Below are positions 51,368 to 59,026 of a stretch of DNA of 64,000 nt, piece after piece. The number at the start of each line of letters is the position of its first letter. Positions within the stretch are counted from its first letter, which is position 1. Below the pieces are notes generated by a model. It was not told the DNA's origin. It was given only the letters and a program-made list of their open reading frames with translations, and searched no databases. The stretch is taken from assembly GCA_017463225.1 (NCBI GenBank), contig JAFTPO010000057.1, forward strand, positions 1 to 64,000, written 5' to 3'. Source of the DNA: Lachnospiraceae bacterium (GTDB taxonomy: Bacteria; Bacillota; Clostridia; Lachnospirales; Lachnospiraceae). The position numbers were made by a program, and so were the translations under genes.

Positions 51368-52252
51368 ATGGATAATACCACATTTGATTATTCAGGTCTT
51401 ACTGGACCTCTAAAGTACAGGCTTACCAACGACTATATGTTTAAGGCGTTTTTGCAGAAGAACGAGAAGGCGCTACGAGGCTTGTTATGTGCTCTGCTTA
51501 GGCTAAAACCGGAGGACATAAAATCTGTTGTTATTACTAATCCCATAGTTCCTGGGGAGACCATAACTGACAAATCCATTGTTATGGACATCAGGTTGGT
51601 TATGAATAATGACAGAAACATTAATATTGAGATGCAGGTGGATAACCTGGGTGACTGGCCGGAGCGTTCTCTTACATATCTGTGCAAGAGCTATGATCAG
51701 CTTAAAAAGGGAGAGAATTACATCGACTCTATGAAGGTAATACATATAGGGATATTGGACTTTACACCGGAAGGATTTCCTAAAGAGTTGTATCTGGACT
51801 ATCACTTTGTTAATAAAAAAAGTGGTCACATCTATAGTGACAAGCTTACGATTCTTATGCTACAATTAAATCAACTAGGAAACGCAGAGGATGAGGCGAA
51901 TATGCCTGATTTGTACCACTGGGCGCGACTATTCCGCGCCACTACCTGGGAGGAGATTATCATGTTAGCTGAGATGAATGAGAATATAAAGGAATGTATA
52001 GTCACACTTAAGGAGCTGTCCGAGGATGAGAAGATTCAGCTTGAATGTGAGGCCAGAGAGCGCCATAGAATGGATTTGGCTGCGGCTACTAGGTTTGGTC
52101 GTGAAGAAGAACGACACTCTAACATAGTTAAATCTATTTCAAGTCTTAGAGCTATTTCATTGTCTGACAACCAGATAGCAGAGCATCTGGTAAATACCTT
52201 TGACGTTACTCTAGAGCAGGCAAATCAGTACATTAAGGAAAATACACACTAA
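51368..52252 (+). CDS. Rpn-family PD-(D/E)XK nuclease
   Basis: 294-residue protein of the Rpn (recombination-promoting nuclease)/transposase_31-like group. The N-terminal domain (~15-200) begins KYRLTNDYMFKAFLQ and has a PD-(D/E)XK core with Asp74, Glu88 and Gln90 (IVMDIRLVM, INIEMQ). The C-terminal ~60 residues are a separate helical unit with a methionine at 235 that could serve as an internal start. Rpn proteins are DNA endonucleases, some with phage-defence activity, and not true transposases. No inverted repeats or insertion sequence ends flank it. An AAAGGAAG site precedes the start. Confidence 0.85.
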   Translation: MDNTTFDYSGLTGPLKYRLTNDYMFKAFLQKNEKALRGLLCALLRLKPEDIKSVVITNPIVPGETITDKSIVMDIRLVMNNDRNINIEMQVDNLGDWPERSLTYLCKSYDQLKKGENYIDSMKVIHIGILDFTPEGFPKELYLDYHFVNKKSGHIYSDKLTILMLQLNQLGNAEDEANMPDLYHWARLFRATTWEEIIMLAEMNENIKECIVTLKELSEDEKIQLECEARERHRMDLAAATRFGREEERHSNIVKSISSLRAISLSDNQIAEHLVNTFDVTLEQANQYIKENTH

Positions 52253-52295
52253 CACTTTAAAGCGCTACTAATTTTCACGATTATGCAGAAACACA

Positions 52296-52324
52296 TTGAA
52301 AAAATGCCATACATCATTTAAAAT
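52296..52324 (+). promoter_or_regulatory. pilZ gene promoter
   Basis: TTGAAA (52296-52301), 17-nt spacer, TAAAAT (52319-52324). The inverted repeat TACATCAT/ATGATGTA (52310-52317 and 52333-52340) brackets the -10. Confidence 0.65.
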
Positions 52325-52354
52325 TAAACTATATGATGTATCGGAGGATTTTGT

Positions 52355-52960
52355 GTGGGAATAAGATTATCTGAATTAGAGGCTGAAAGCCGCATAACTC
52401 TCTTAGTCAGCACCGAAGACAATGAGATGAGACTTGAGGGCTACATTAAGAAGGTCATTAACGACGCTGTAGCTATTATAGGCATTGATTTTGAATCCCC
52501 CCAGAGACTTAATTTTGATAACGTAAAGGTTCAGCTGGAGTGCTTATTAGGTGAGAACATTCCATACTTGTGGAAGCAGGCAAGGATAGTTAATTATAAA
52601 AATGAATATGTACTTCAGGTTGCCTGCGAAGGAATAAGACATAACAGAAGAGGAAGCTTTAGAGTGTCGGTATCCGGTATAGGAACCCTGAAGATGGTAG
52701 GTCGTGGCTCTATGAAGGTTATGGTTAAGGATGTTAGTGCCACTGGTTTTGGATTGTCCGATAGAACTAAGGAGCTTGGGCTTAATATAGGAGACCGAGC
52801 TAACCTAATCTATGAGGAGAATGGCTATGAGCTTAATCTTACCGGAATTATGGTTCGTATAGAAGAGCGTGAGGATATGATGATCTACGGCTTTGAGATT
52901 ACTAATCTGTGTAGAGATTTACCAAAATATATCAGCTATAAGCAGAGACATAAGGGATAA
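52355..52960 (+). CDS. PilZ-domain cyclic-di-GMP effector
   Basis: 201-residue protein: an N-terminal YcgR-like beta domain (~1-90) and a PilZ domain (~95-200) with the c-di-GMP motifs R99-x3-R103 (RRGSFR) and D126-x-S128-x2-G131 (DVSATG). It should bind c-di-GMP in the cytoplasm and act on motility or the cell envelope. The start is GTG at 52355, eight bases after CGGAGG. It is an effector counterpart of the membrane phosphodiesterase at 25642. Confidence 0.88.
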   Translation: MGIRLSELEAESRITLLVSTEDNEMRLEGYIKKVINDAVAIIGIDFESPQRLNFDNVKVQLECLLGENIPYLWKQARIVNYKNEYVLQVACEGIRHNRRGSFRVSVSGIGTLKMVGRGSMKVMVKDVSATGFGLSDRTKELGLNIGDRANLIYEENGYELNLTGIMVRIEEREDMMIYGFEITNLCRDLPKYISYKQRHKG

Positions 52961-52962
52961 AG

Positions 52963-53010
52963 TACATTTTGCATAAGGGCGAAAACCTTTGTGCAAAATG
53001 TATTTTTTTT
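52963..53010 (+). terminator. Terminator after the PilZ gene
   Basis: TACATTTTGCA...TGCAAAATGTA stem with partly paired interior, then eight T. Confidence 0.88.
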
Positions 53011-53062
53011 ATTAGCATTTTATTAAACCATTGGTAAATACTTAAGAAAATGTCGAAAATCC

Positions 53063-53091
53063 TTGCAAAACCTAGAAAAAAGGGTTATTAT
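53063..53091 (+). promoter_or_regulatory. Promoter for the Lys/Ala-rich protein gene
   Basis: TTGCAA (53063-53068), 17-nt spacer, TATTAT (53086-53091). Confidence 0.65.
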
Positions 53092-53171
53092 CTAACCTAG
53101 CGAAAATGTAATAGACATCATTGGTGAGCATATATAACAAATATTTAGATTTTTTATGGAGGAATTTTACA

Positions 53172-53687
53172 ATGGCAGTTAAGAAGGCAACAGTAGAGGC
53201 AGCTATGGCTAAGGTAGAGGCAGCTAAGGCAGCAGAGAAGAAGACTGAGACTAAGGCAGCAGCTAAGAAGGCTCCAGCAAAGAAGGCAGAGACTAAGGCA
53301 GCTCCAAAGGCAGAGGCTAAGAAGGAGGAGGCTCCAAAGGCAGAGGCTAAGAAGGCACCTGCTAAGAAGGCAGCAGAGAAGAAGACTGAGACTAAGGCAG
53401 CAGCTACAAAGGCTCCAGCTAAGAAGGCAGAGACTAAGGCAGCTCCAAAGGCAGCAGAGAAGAAGGCTCCAGCTAAGAAGGCACCTGCTAAGAAGACAGC
53501 AGCTAAGGCAACTGAGACAGTTGTTATCGAGTACGCTGGCGGACAGGTTAACACAGCTGATATCGTAGCTAAGGCAGTTGAGGTAAGTGGAAAGAAGTCA
53601 ATCAAGACTCTTAATGTTTACTATCAGCCAGAGACTGGAATGGTTTACTTCACAGCTGATGGCGAGGAAGGTTCATTCGCTCTCTAA
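53172..53687 (+). CDS. Lys/Ala-rich histone-H1-like protein with small C-terminal domain
   Basis: 171 residues. The first ~115 are almost only Lys, Ala, Glu, Pro and Thr with repeated KKAPAKK and TKAAPKA units, resembling histone H1 tails and bacterial H1-like (HctB/AlgP-type) proteins. Two near-identical blocks (from EKKTETKAA) indicate internal duplication. Residues ~116-171 form a compact beta-alpha domain (TVVIEYAGG...YQPETGMVYFTADG) similar to what I recall as DUF6465. The frame is open from 53121, but GGAGGA at 53158 sets ATG 53172. Own promoter and strong terminator. Nucleoid binding is a reasonable inference. Confidence 0.8.
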   Translation: MAVKKATVEAAMAKVEAAKAAEKKTETKAAAKKAPAKKAETKAAPKAEAKKEEAPKAEAKKAPAKKAAEKKTETKAAATKAPAKKAETKAAPKAAEKKAPAKKAPAKKTAAKATETVVIEYAGGQVNTADIVAKAVEVSGKKSIKTLNVYYQPETGMVYFTADGEEGSFAL

Positions 53688-53697
53688 GATATGGAAA

Positions 53698-53730
53698 TAA
53701 AAAAAGCTCAGGAATTCCTGAGCTTTTTTT
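53698..53730. terminator. Bidirectional terminator
   Basis: Perfect palindrome, A7-GCTCAGGAATTCCTGAGC-T7, between convergent genes ending at 53687 and 53734. Confidence 0.95.
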
Positions 53731-53733
53731 ATA

Positions 53734-54534
53734 TTACATTCCTTTTGCTTTAGCGGTACATGACTTCATAGCTTCAATTACTGAACTGCGGAAGCCCTTT
53801 TCCTCTAGTACTCTTACAGCTTCGATGGTTGTTCCACCAGGTGAGCATACCATATCCTTAAGCTCTCCCGGATGCTTTCCGGTTTCTAATACCATCTTTG
53901 CACTTCCAAGCACTGCCTGAGCAGCAAACTTATATGCCTTGTCCCTTGGCATACCATCAGCTACCGCTGCATCAGCCATAGCCTCTATAAACATAAATAC
54001 ATAGGCAGGTGAGCTACCACTTACGGATACACACACGTCCATAAGACTTTCAGGGATGGCCTCTGCCATACCAAAGCTTGAAAGTAAGCTCATAACATAT
54101 GTAAAGTCATCATCAGTTACATTTGCATTCTTGCATACACCGGTTACACCCTCACCCACAAGAGCAGGTGTATTTGGCATGGTTCTTACAAGCTTTATGT
54201 TGCTTCCGAGGATTGATTCAACCCATGAAATAGTTTTACCCGGGGCGATAGTTACTATAAGCTGATCAGGTGAGATGATATCCTTGATTTCGTTTAGAAC
54301 AGTTTCGTAAAACTGTGGCTTTATAGATAGGAATAATACCTCGCTTTCGGATACGACTCTTGTGTTGCTTCTTGTAGCGTTAACGCCCAAATCATCAGCT
54401 GCCTTTGCTATAGCAGCCTCCGATGCATCGGAAACAATAATATCTGTATTTTTAATATCAGTCTTTTTGGTGATGCCCTGAATTATGGCAGAAGCCATAT
54501 TTCCACAGCCTATAAATCCAATCTTGTAATTCAT
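53734..54534 (-). CDS. proC: Pyrroline-5-carboxylate reductase
   Basis: 266-residue NAD(P)H-dependent enzyme that completes proline synthesis. Rossmann motif GFIGCGNMASAI (~7-18), and in the C-terminal helical domain the conserved SGSSPAYVFMFIEAM and SPGGTTIEAVRVLE motifs, the latter with the substrate-binding Thr pair. Standard length. 17 nt downstream of the glycerophosphodiesterase gene. Confidence 0.95.
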   Translation of the reverse strand: MNYKIGFIGCGNMASAIIQGITKKTDIKNTDIIVSDASEAAIAKAADDLGVNATRSNTRVVSESEVLFLSIKPQFYETVLNEIKDIISPDQLIVTIAPGKTISWVESILGSNIKLVRTMPNTPALVGEGVTGVCKNANVTDDDFTYVMSLLSSFGMAEAIPESLMDVCVSVSGSSPAYVFMFIEAMADAAVADGMPRDKAYKFAAQAVLGSAKMVLETGKHPGELKDMVCSPGGTTIEAVRVLEEKGFRSSVIEAMKSCTAKAKGM

Positions 54535-54551
54535 AATAATACCTTAACCAG

Positions 54552-55274
54552 CTAGTGGCCCTTTCCCTTATAGTAATCATCCCTTACTGTTATACCAGTA
54601 TCTGGGATATCTGTGATAATACCGTCTACTCTCTTTTTTAGAAGCTTCTTCATAGTTGATTCCTTGTTAACCGTCCATACGTATATCTTCTTTCTAAGAA
54701 GTCTCATACGAAGTATAAAATCCCAGGTTACCAGCTTGTGATGAGGTGAAACAAAGTCAGCATCCACCAGCTTTAATCTTCGGTATGGAAGATATTCGTT
54801 TACACGTCTTTTTACATCGGCATCCTTGTATCCAAGCAACAGTCCTGTGTAAACCTTTTTGTCTAGAAGCTTAACCTTCTTAACAGCAGTGTCTAAAAAG
54901 GATTTTATCATAAAGCTGTCATAAGAAAAATATTTTTTTACTAAAGATAAAACCTTGAATTCATAGCCTGTTTCCTTAAGCTCTATGTCTAGCTTAATCT
55001 TTCCCTGACACAGCTTTAGAATATCCTCGAGCAGTGGAACCTGATAGCCTTTAGCACCAGCCAAGTTATTTAACTCCTGATATGTTAAGAATTTTATAGG
55101 TGTAGCATCCATTAAGTCATCGTGAAAAACTATAAGCTTTTTGTCCTTGGTTTGGCGCACATCCATCTCTGCATAATCAGCACCAAGAGAAATGGCTAGT
55201 GAAAAACTGTCTATGGTATTATCAGTCCCAGCTAATTTGGAAGCTCCCCTGTGGGCTATAATCTGAGTTCTCAT
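54552..55274 (-). CDS. Glycerophosphodiester phosphodiesterase
   Basis: 240-residue TIM-barrel enzyme that hydrolyses glycerophosphodiesters to glycerol-3-phosphate and an alcohol. Motifs: IAHRGASKLAGTDNT (catalytic His8), EMDVRQTKDKKLIVFHDD (calcium and second catalytic His), and LDIELK. No signal peptide, so cytoplasmic. It lies between clpX (18 nt upstream) and proC on the same strand. Confidence 0.93.
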   Translation of the reverse strand: MRTQIIAHRGASKLAGTDNTIDSFSLAISLGADYAEMDVRQTKDKKLIVFHDDLMDATPIKFLTYQELNNLAGAKGYQVPLLEDILKLCQGKIKLDIELKETGYEFKVLSLVKKYFSYDSFMIKSFLDTAVKKVKLLDKKVYTGLLLGYKDADVKRRVNEYLPYRRLKLVDADFVSPHHKLVTWDFILRMRLLRKKIYVWTVNKESTMKKLLKKRVDGIITDIPDTGITVRDDYYKGKGH

Positions 55275-55292
55275 AGAATCCTCCCATTAATT

Positions 55293-56654
55293 TTAATATG
55301 TTCCCCTAAGCTCTATTATAGGCGAGCCCTTGCCTTTGATATAATCACCGGTGATGGTCACCCTACCGATGGTGTCATCTCGTGGAATCTGAAACATAAT
55401 ATCAAGCATAAACTTCTCTATGATGGCGCGAAGTGCTCTTGCACCTGTCTTTCTTTCAAGGGCAAGCTCAGCGATTGCCTCGTAGGCACTGTCATCAAAT
55501 TGAAGGTCAACCTCATCTAATTCCAGAAGCTTTTTGTACTGCTTTAATATAGCATTTTTTGGCTCCTTAAGTATCTTGATATACATATCCTTATCTAAGG
55601 CATCCAGAGTGAATAGTACAGGAAGTCTTCCTATAAACTCAGGAATCATACCAAATTCTCTAAGATCTTCGATGGAAACCTCCTTCATAATATCCATATT
55701 GTCCTTGTGCTTATCCTTAAGGTCTGCATTAAAGCCGATGGCAGACTGCTTGTTAAGCCTTGCTGCGATGATTTTTTCCAAATCCGGAAATGCACCGCCA
55801 CATATGAATAATATGTTCTTAGTGTTCATAGTTGTAACAGGTGTCATGGCATTCTTGCTTCCTGAGCCAACAGGAACCTCAACCTCTGAACCCTCTAATA
55901 TCTTAAGTAAGCCCTGCTGAACTGCCTCGCCACTTACATCTCTGCTGTGGGTTTCCTTCTTCTTTGCAATCTTATCAATCTCATCTATGAATACGATTCC
56001 GCGCTCAGCTTTCTCAACGTCATTGTCAGCAACTGCTAAAAGCTTAGACAGGATGCTCTCTACGTCGTCACCTATGTAACCGGCCTCTGTAAGTGATGTG
56101 GCATCAGTTATGGCGAGAGGTACATTTAACAGCTTAGCCACTGTTTTAACCAGATAGGTCTTACCGCAGCCTGTAGGTCCAAGCATAAGCATGTTTGACT
56201 TTTCGATTTCAATATCGTCCATAGTGTTAGTGATAACTCTCTTATAGTGGTTGTAAACAGCTACAGATATACATTTTTTTGCGTAGTCTTGTCCTATGAC
56301 ATACTCATCTAACATAGCCTTTATCTTGTGTGGAGCAGGGATGTTCTCCATAGTTAGTGGAGCTTCCTCCTTTTTCTCCTTAGGCTTTTTCTTCTTAACC
56401 TTCTGAGATTTTGGAAGGTCATTAAATGGCATAAACTCTGACAGATTTATATTTGGCATCTTGCTCAGGTCTAAAAATGACATAGGATTGCTACTTAGTG
56501 AGTCAAAGCTTTTCTGAATACATTCATTACAGATGCACATATTTCCCGGCATAGTAATAAATGGACCTGCTGATGATTCAGGTCTTCTACACAGGTAGCA
56601 ATACTTTTCGTATTCGTCTCTTTCATCGTCGTTATTATTTATATTGTTTGACAT
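55293..56654 (-). CDS. clpX: ClpX unfoldase
   Basis: 453-residue AAA+ unfoldase feeding ClpP. N-terminal zinc domain with Cys19-x2-Cys22 and Cys42-x2-Cys45, a ~45-residue charged linker, Walker [11 protein letters not shown], Walker B VFIDEIDK, an IGF tripeptide (SAIGFNAD) for docking ClpP, and sensor 2 in [11 protein letters not shown]. The frame runs back to 56681, but GGAGGAGAATGT places the start at 56654. clpP is not adjacent. Sequence is somewhat divergent from the canonical protein (linker [11 protein letters not shown]), so a second clpX may exist elsewhere. Confidence 0.9.
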   Translation of the reverse strand: MSNNINNNDDERDEYEKYCYLCRRPESSAGPFITMPGNMCICNECIQKSFDSLSSNPMSFLDLSKMPNINLSEFMPFNDLPKSQKVKKKKPKEKKEEAPLTMENIPAPHKIKAMLDEYVIGQDYAKKCISVAVYNHYKRVITNTMDDIEIEKSNMLMLGPTGCGKTYLVKTVAKLLNVPLAITDATSLTEAGYIGDDVESILSKLLAVADNDVEKAERGIVFIDEIDKIAKKKETHSRDVSGEAVQQGLLKILEGSEVEVPVGSGSKNAMTPVTTMNTKNILFICGGAFPDLEKIIAARLNKQSAIGFNADLKDKHKDNMDIMKEVSIEDLREFGMIPEFIGRLPVLFTLDALDKDMYIKILKEPKNAILKQYKKLLELDEVDLQFDDSAYEAIAELALERKTGARALRAIIEKFMLDIMFQIPRDDTIGRVTITGDYIKGKGSPIIELRGTY

Positions 56655-56855
56655 ACATTCTCCTCCGTATACTAATTGCAATAAAAAACATTTATATTAT
56701 AACACCTAATTACACTAATTACTATGTTATAAAAAGGAAAAAATTTAAATACTATTTTTTCTATTTTAGAGCAACGTATTATTGAAATTCGTAGGAAATT
56801 ATGTATTAATAATATGTAGATAGCGCAGTGTCTAGTACAAAATATTAGGGAAGTG

Positions 56856-57215
56856 ATGAAAATGAAGAAGAGAGTTTTGGCATATCTTGCATATATTGAT
56901 GAGCTTCTTGAGAAAGAGAATGTAGATTGGGAGGCTGAAACTAAAAAGCATCTGGTTCAGATAGGTTTTTTTGCCCATGAAAGATTAGTGCATCTTATAG
57001 TAATGGTTCTTTTTGCTTTAATGACTACGGTTACCATATTATATTGCAACTACACTAATTCCATGATAGCGCTGGTGCTGACCATAGCACTTTTAGTTTT
57101 GCTTATACCTTATATTATGCATTATTATCTATTGGAAAATAGTGTGCAGCGTATGTACACTCAATATGATAAGATGATGAAAAAACAGGGAGAAGCATTT
57201 GAGCTTCAAAAGTAA
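56856..57215 (+). CDS. Small two-helix membrane protein
   Basis: 119 residues: a charged N-terminus (~1-45), two adjacent membrane helices (~50-68 and ~72-92) and a charged cytoplasmic tail. No recognised family. AGGGAAG precedes the ATG. Ends just before a bidirectional terminator and is convergent with the Asp/Asn-rich lipoprotein gene. Divergent from clpX across a ~200-bp AT-rich gap, where an extended -10 (TGT-TATAAT, minus strand, 56696-56701) could serve clpX. Confidence 0.65.
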   Translation: MKMKKRVLAYLAYIDELLEKENVDWEAETKKHLVQIGFFAHERLVHLIVMVLFALMTTVTILYCNYTNSMIALVLTIALLVLLIPYIMHYYLLENSVQRMYTQYDKMMKKQGEAFELQK

Positions 57216-57217
57216 AT

Positions 57218-57260
57218 AAAAAGTGGTATGTCTTGTGTTTGCAAGTCATACCACTTTTTT
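57218..57260. terminator. Bidirectional terminator
   Basis: An 18-bp stem (57218-57235 with 57242-57259) with one mismatch and a 6-nt loop, flanked by A and T tracts. Confidence 0.92.
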
Positions 57261-57264
57261 ATAC

Positions 57265-57654
57265 CTATCTGTTTGTGTTGTTATCTTTTCTGGCAGAATT
57301 ACCATTGTTAGAGGAATTATCCTCTGTTGTGCTGGTAGTGTTGCTATTGTTGTTGTCATTATTGTTGTTGATATCCATATCGTTTGTCATATCGTCTACA
57401 CCATCAACAACTCCGTCAGTTACATCTTCAACACCATCTATTATGCCGTCAGTCACATCCTCAACACCATTTCCGATATCATCAGTGATGGAATTGTTAT
57501 CATTTCTGTTATCGTTGTTTGAGTTCTGAGTTGTGTCTGTCTGACTAGTACTCCCAGTGTTGTTCTTCTCATCATCCTTGCCACAGCCTGCGAAGCAGAG
57601 TGCAAATACTACAAGTGATAATGAAAGTAATAATGCTTTCTTAAATTTCTTCAT
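57265..57654 (-). CDS. Asp/Asn-rich repetitive lipoprotein
   Basis: 129-residue predicted lipoprotein: signal helix, lipobox FAGC near Cys23. The mature part is low-complexity: a Ser/Thr/Asn stretch, then two to three copies of a DGVxDVTDG-type repeat (11 residues) and an Asn-rich end. An earlier in-frame ATG exists at 57687, but AAGGAG selects 57654. Monocistronic. Function unknown; the repeats could bind calcium or act as a spacer. Confidence 0.7.
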   Translation of the reverse strand: MKKFKKALLLSLSLVVFALCFAGCGKDDEKNNTGSTSQTDTTQNSNNDNRNDNNSITDDIGNGVEDVTDGIIDGVEDVTDGVVDGVDDMTNDMDINNNNDNNNSNTTSTTEDNSSNNGNSARKDNNTNR

Positions 57655-57766
57655 AATTTTAATCTCCTTATCAAAAGAATTATACATATAGTATGACCTA
57701 AAATAAGGAGATTATTTATAACTATCAAAAATATTTTCAATTGTAAAATTAAGGAAATGAATTTAA

Positions 57767-58654
57767 TTAATTGTTTTCATCATTGCAATCAAAGCAATTC
57801 CCTATATCCGCCAGCTGACAAAGCTGCTTGCAGTCGTAAGGGTCGTTGGTTTCAAGTGGCTTAATTCCTCTGTTTAAAAGACCGCCATTGACAAAATCTA
57901 AGCATAAAGAATTCTCGGTTTGTGTTGTGCTACCCTTAGATACAACTGCTTTTCCGTTGTGTGGAAGCTGATACTGGGAGAAGTAAATGGATTTGACTAT
58001 CAGTGTAAGACCGACAGTGATGGTTCCGTCAACTGTATCTAATGCTATAACCTTAGGTATTCCCATAAGATTAAGTCCTTGCTCTAACTGACTGTTTGTA
58101 GTTGAGAAGCCTACCACATTAAGAGAAGGTGTAGTCACGTCTCCACCTGTGTATACAACTCCGTAAGGAGCGAAGAGGTTGATAACCAATGAGCTCGGAT
58201 TAGTATCCTCGTCATAGCCTGGATCTGTTATCAGTGCAGGCAGGTAAACAACCTCCTCAGCGGTAACAGTGCCAAGCAATCTCTTGCAGCAGTCATAAAG
58301 CTTAATGGCAAAAGTAACTAAAAGGTTTGTAAGGGTAATTTCGTAACAGTTTGGTCTCTGGGCTATAGGCTCCACGGTTACAGCATCCTCACCGGTGGTT
58401 GCGAAGGTGATGTCTATAACCTCCGCACTGGCATATACTGCAGTTGGATAGGTTGTTGGGACGGTGGCAGGAAGTGGAAATGTTCTGCACACATTGATTC
58501 CCAGCTCGTCATATACAACGGGAGCAAGTACGGTTAGATACTGAGGCTCGCCACATTGAGGGTTAATGCAAGCATCCACACAATCGTGGTCAGACAAGCC
58601 GCCATTTATCAAATCACTTACGATGACCTTGTTATTGCATCCGCATCTTGACAT
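57767..58654 (-). CDS. Cys-rich protein of unknown function
   Basis: 295 residues with cysteine clusters at both ends (CGCNNKV, DCVDAC, and DCKQLCQ, NCFDCN) around a hydrophobic beta-rich middle without membrane helices or a signal peptide. The ends share a motif: SDLINGGLSDHDC near the start and LDFVNGGLLN near the end. Some clostridial spore-coat and spore-surface proteins have this composition, but I cannot assign a family. AAAGGA precedes the ATG. It is alone in its unit, divergent from the deacetylase across the DnaA-box region. Confidence 0.65.
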   Translation of the reverse strand: MSRCGCNNKVIVSDLINGGLSDHDCVDACINPQCGEPQYLTVLAPVVYDELGINVCRTFPLPATVPTTYPTAVYASAEVIDITFATTGEDAVTVEPIAQRPNCYEITLTNLLVTFAIKLYDCCKRLLGTVTAEEVVYLPALITDPGYDEDTNPSSLVINLFAPYGVVYTGGDVTTPSLNVVGFSTTNSQLEQGLNLMGIPKVIALDTVDGTITVGLTLIVKSIYFSQYQLPHNGKAVVSKGSTTQTENSLCLDFVNGGLLNRGIKPLETNDPYDCKQLCQLADIGNCFDCNDENN

Positions 58655-58784
58655 ATTTTTGTTCCTTTCAAATGTGCTTACAATAATATATTCAGAGTAG
58701 TGAGAATTGTTGACAGGTAGTGGCAGAGTTTTATGTATTCGCGTTATGTAAACCGATAAAACTCGACAAAATGTTACAAAACTA

Positions 58785-58847
58785 TGTTGATAATTATGTG
58801 GATAAAGTGGAAAACTTAGAATTTAAGCCATATGTGACTGTGGATAA
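58785..58847 (-). promoter_or_regulatory. DnaA-box cluster
   Basis: On the minus strand, two perfect DnaA boxes TTATCCACA (58797-58805 and 58839-58847, centres 42 bp apart) and one TTATCAACA (58785-58793), all in the same orientation. TTTTCCAC follows next to the middle box. This resembles clostridial oriC text but no dnaA, dnaN or rpmH is near, so it may be a DnaA-binding regulatory or titration site. Confidence 0.65.
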
Positions 58848-58894
58848 TATTACAAAAATGTTACACTAAAATGAAGTTTACTTCACATATTTAC

Positions 58895-58923
58895 TTGACA
58901 TAATATCCGAAAAGGTTTACAAT
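58895..58923 (+). promoter_or_regulatory. Promoter for the polysaccharide deacetylase
   Basis: TTGACA (58895-58900), 17-nt spacer, TACAAT (58918-58923). An inverted repeat TGAAGTTTACTTCA (58872-58885) lies just upstream. Confidence 0.82.
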
Positions 58924-58929
58924 AAAAAA

Positions 58930-58965
58930 TGCGACCCTTTTTTCGAAAATTCGAAAAGGTTCGCA
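58930..58965. repeat. Imperfect palindrome centred on TTCGAA at the start of transcription
   Basis: TGCGA-CCTTTTTTCGAA and TTCGAAAAGG-TCGCA pair with small bulges. It begins about 7 nt after the -10, so it is either an operator at the transcription start or a hairpin at the 5' end of the mRNA. There is no U-run after it. Confidence 0.6.
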
Positions 58966-59026
58966 CCATAGAATTTGTATCTGCAGTAAATTATAACACA
59001 ATATATTGAAATGTAAAGGATTTTTT

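Noticed and set aside
51368..52252. Insertion sequence at the Rpn gene
   Set aside because: Rpn proteins are often labelled transposases, but no terminal inverted repeats or target duplication flank the gene.
53072..53605. 177-residue open frame on the minus strand opposite the Lys/Ala-rich gene
   Set aside because: It is an artefact of the GCx/AAG-rich repeats (Ala/Phe/Leu-rich mirror); no ribosome site, and it covers the sense gene's promoter.
55534..55920. 128-residue plus-strand frame inside clpX
   Set aside because: Antisense to conserved AAA+ codons; no supporting signals.
57223..57529. Two overlapping plus-strand frames opposite the Asp/Asn-rich lipoprotein
   Set aside because: Hydrophobic Val/Ile/Ser mirrors of GAT/AAC-rich repeats; the sense lipoprotein has signal, lipobox and ribosome site.
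58785..58847. Calling this stretch the chromosomal origin
   Set aside because: DnaA boxes are present, but dnaA, dnaN, rpmH or parAB are absent and no skew can be computed from this window; kept as a finding only.
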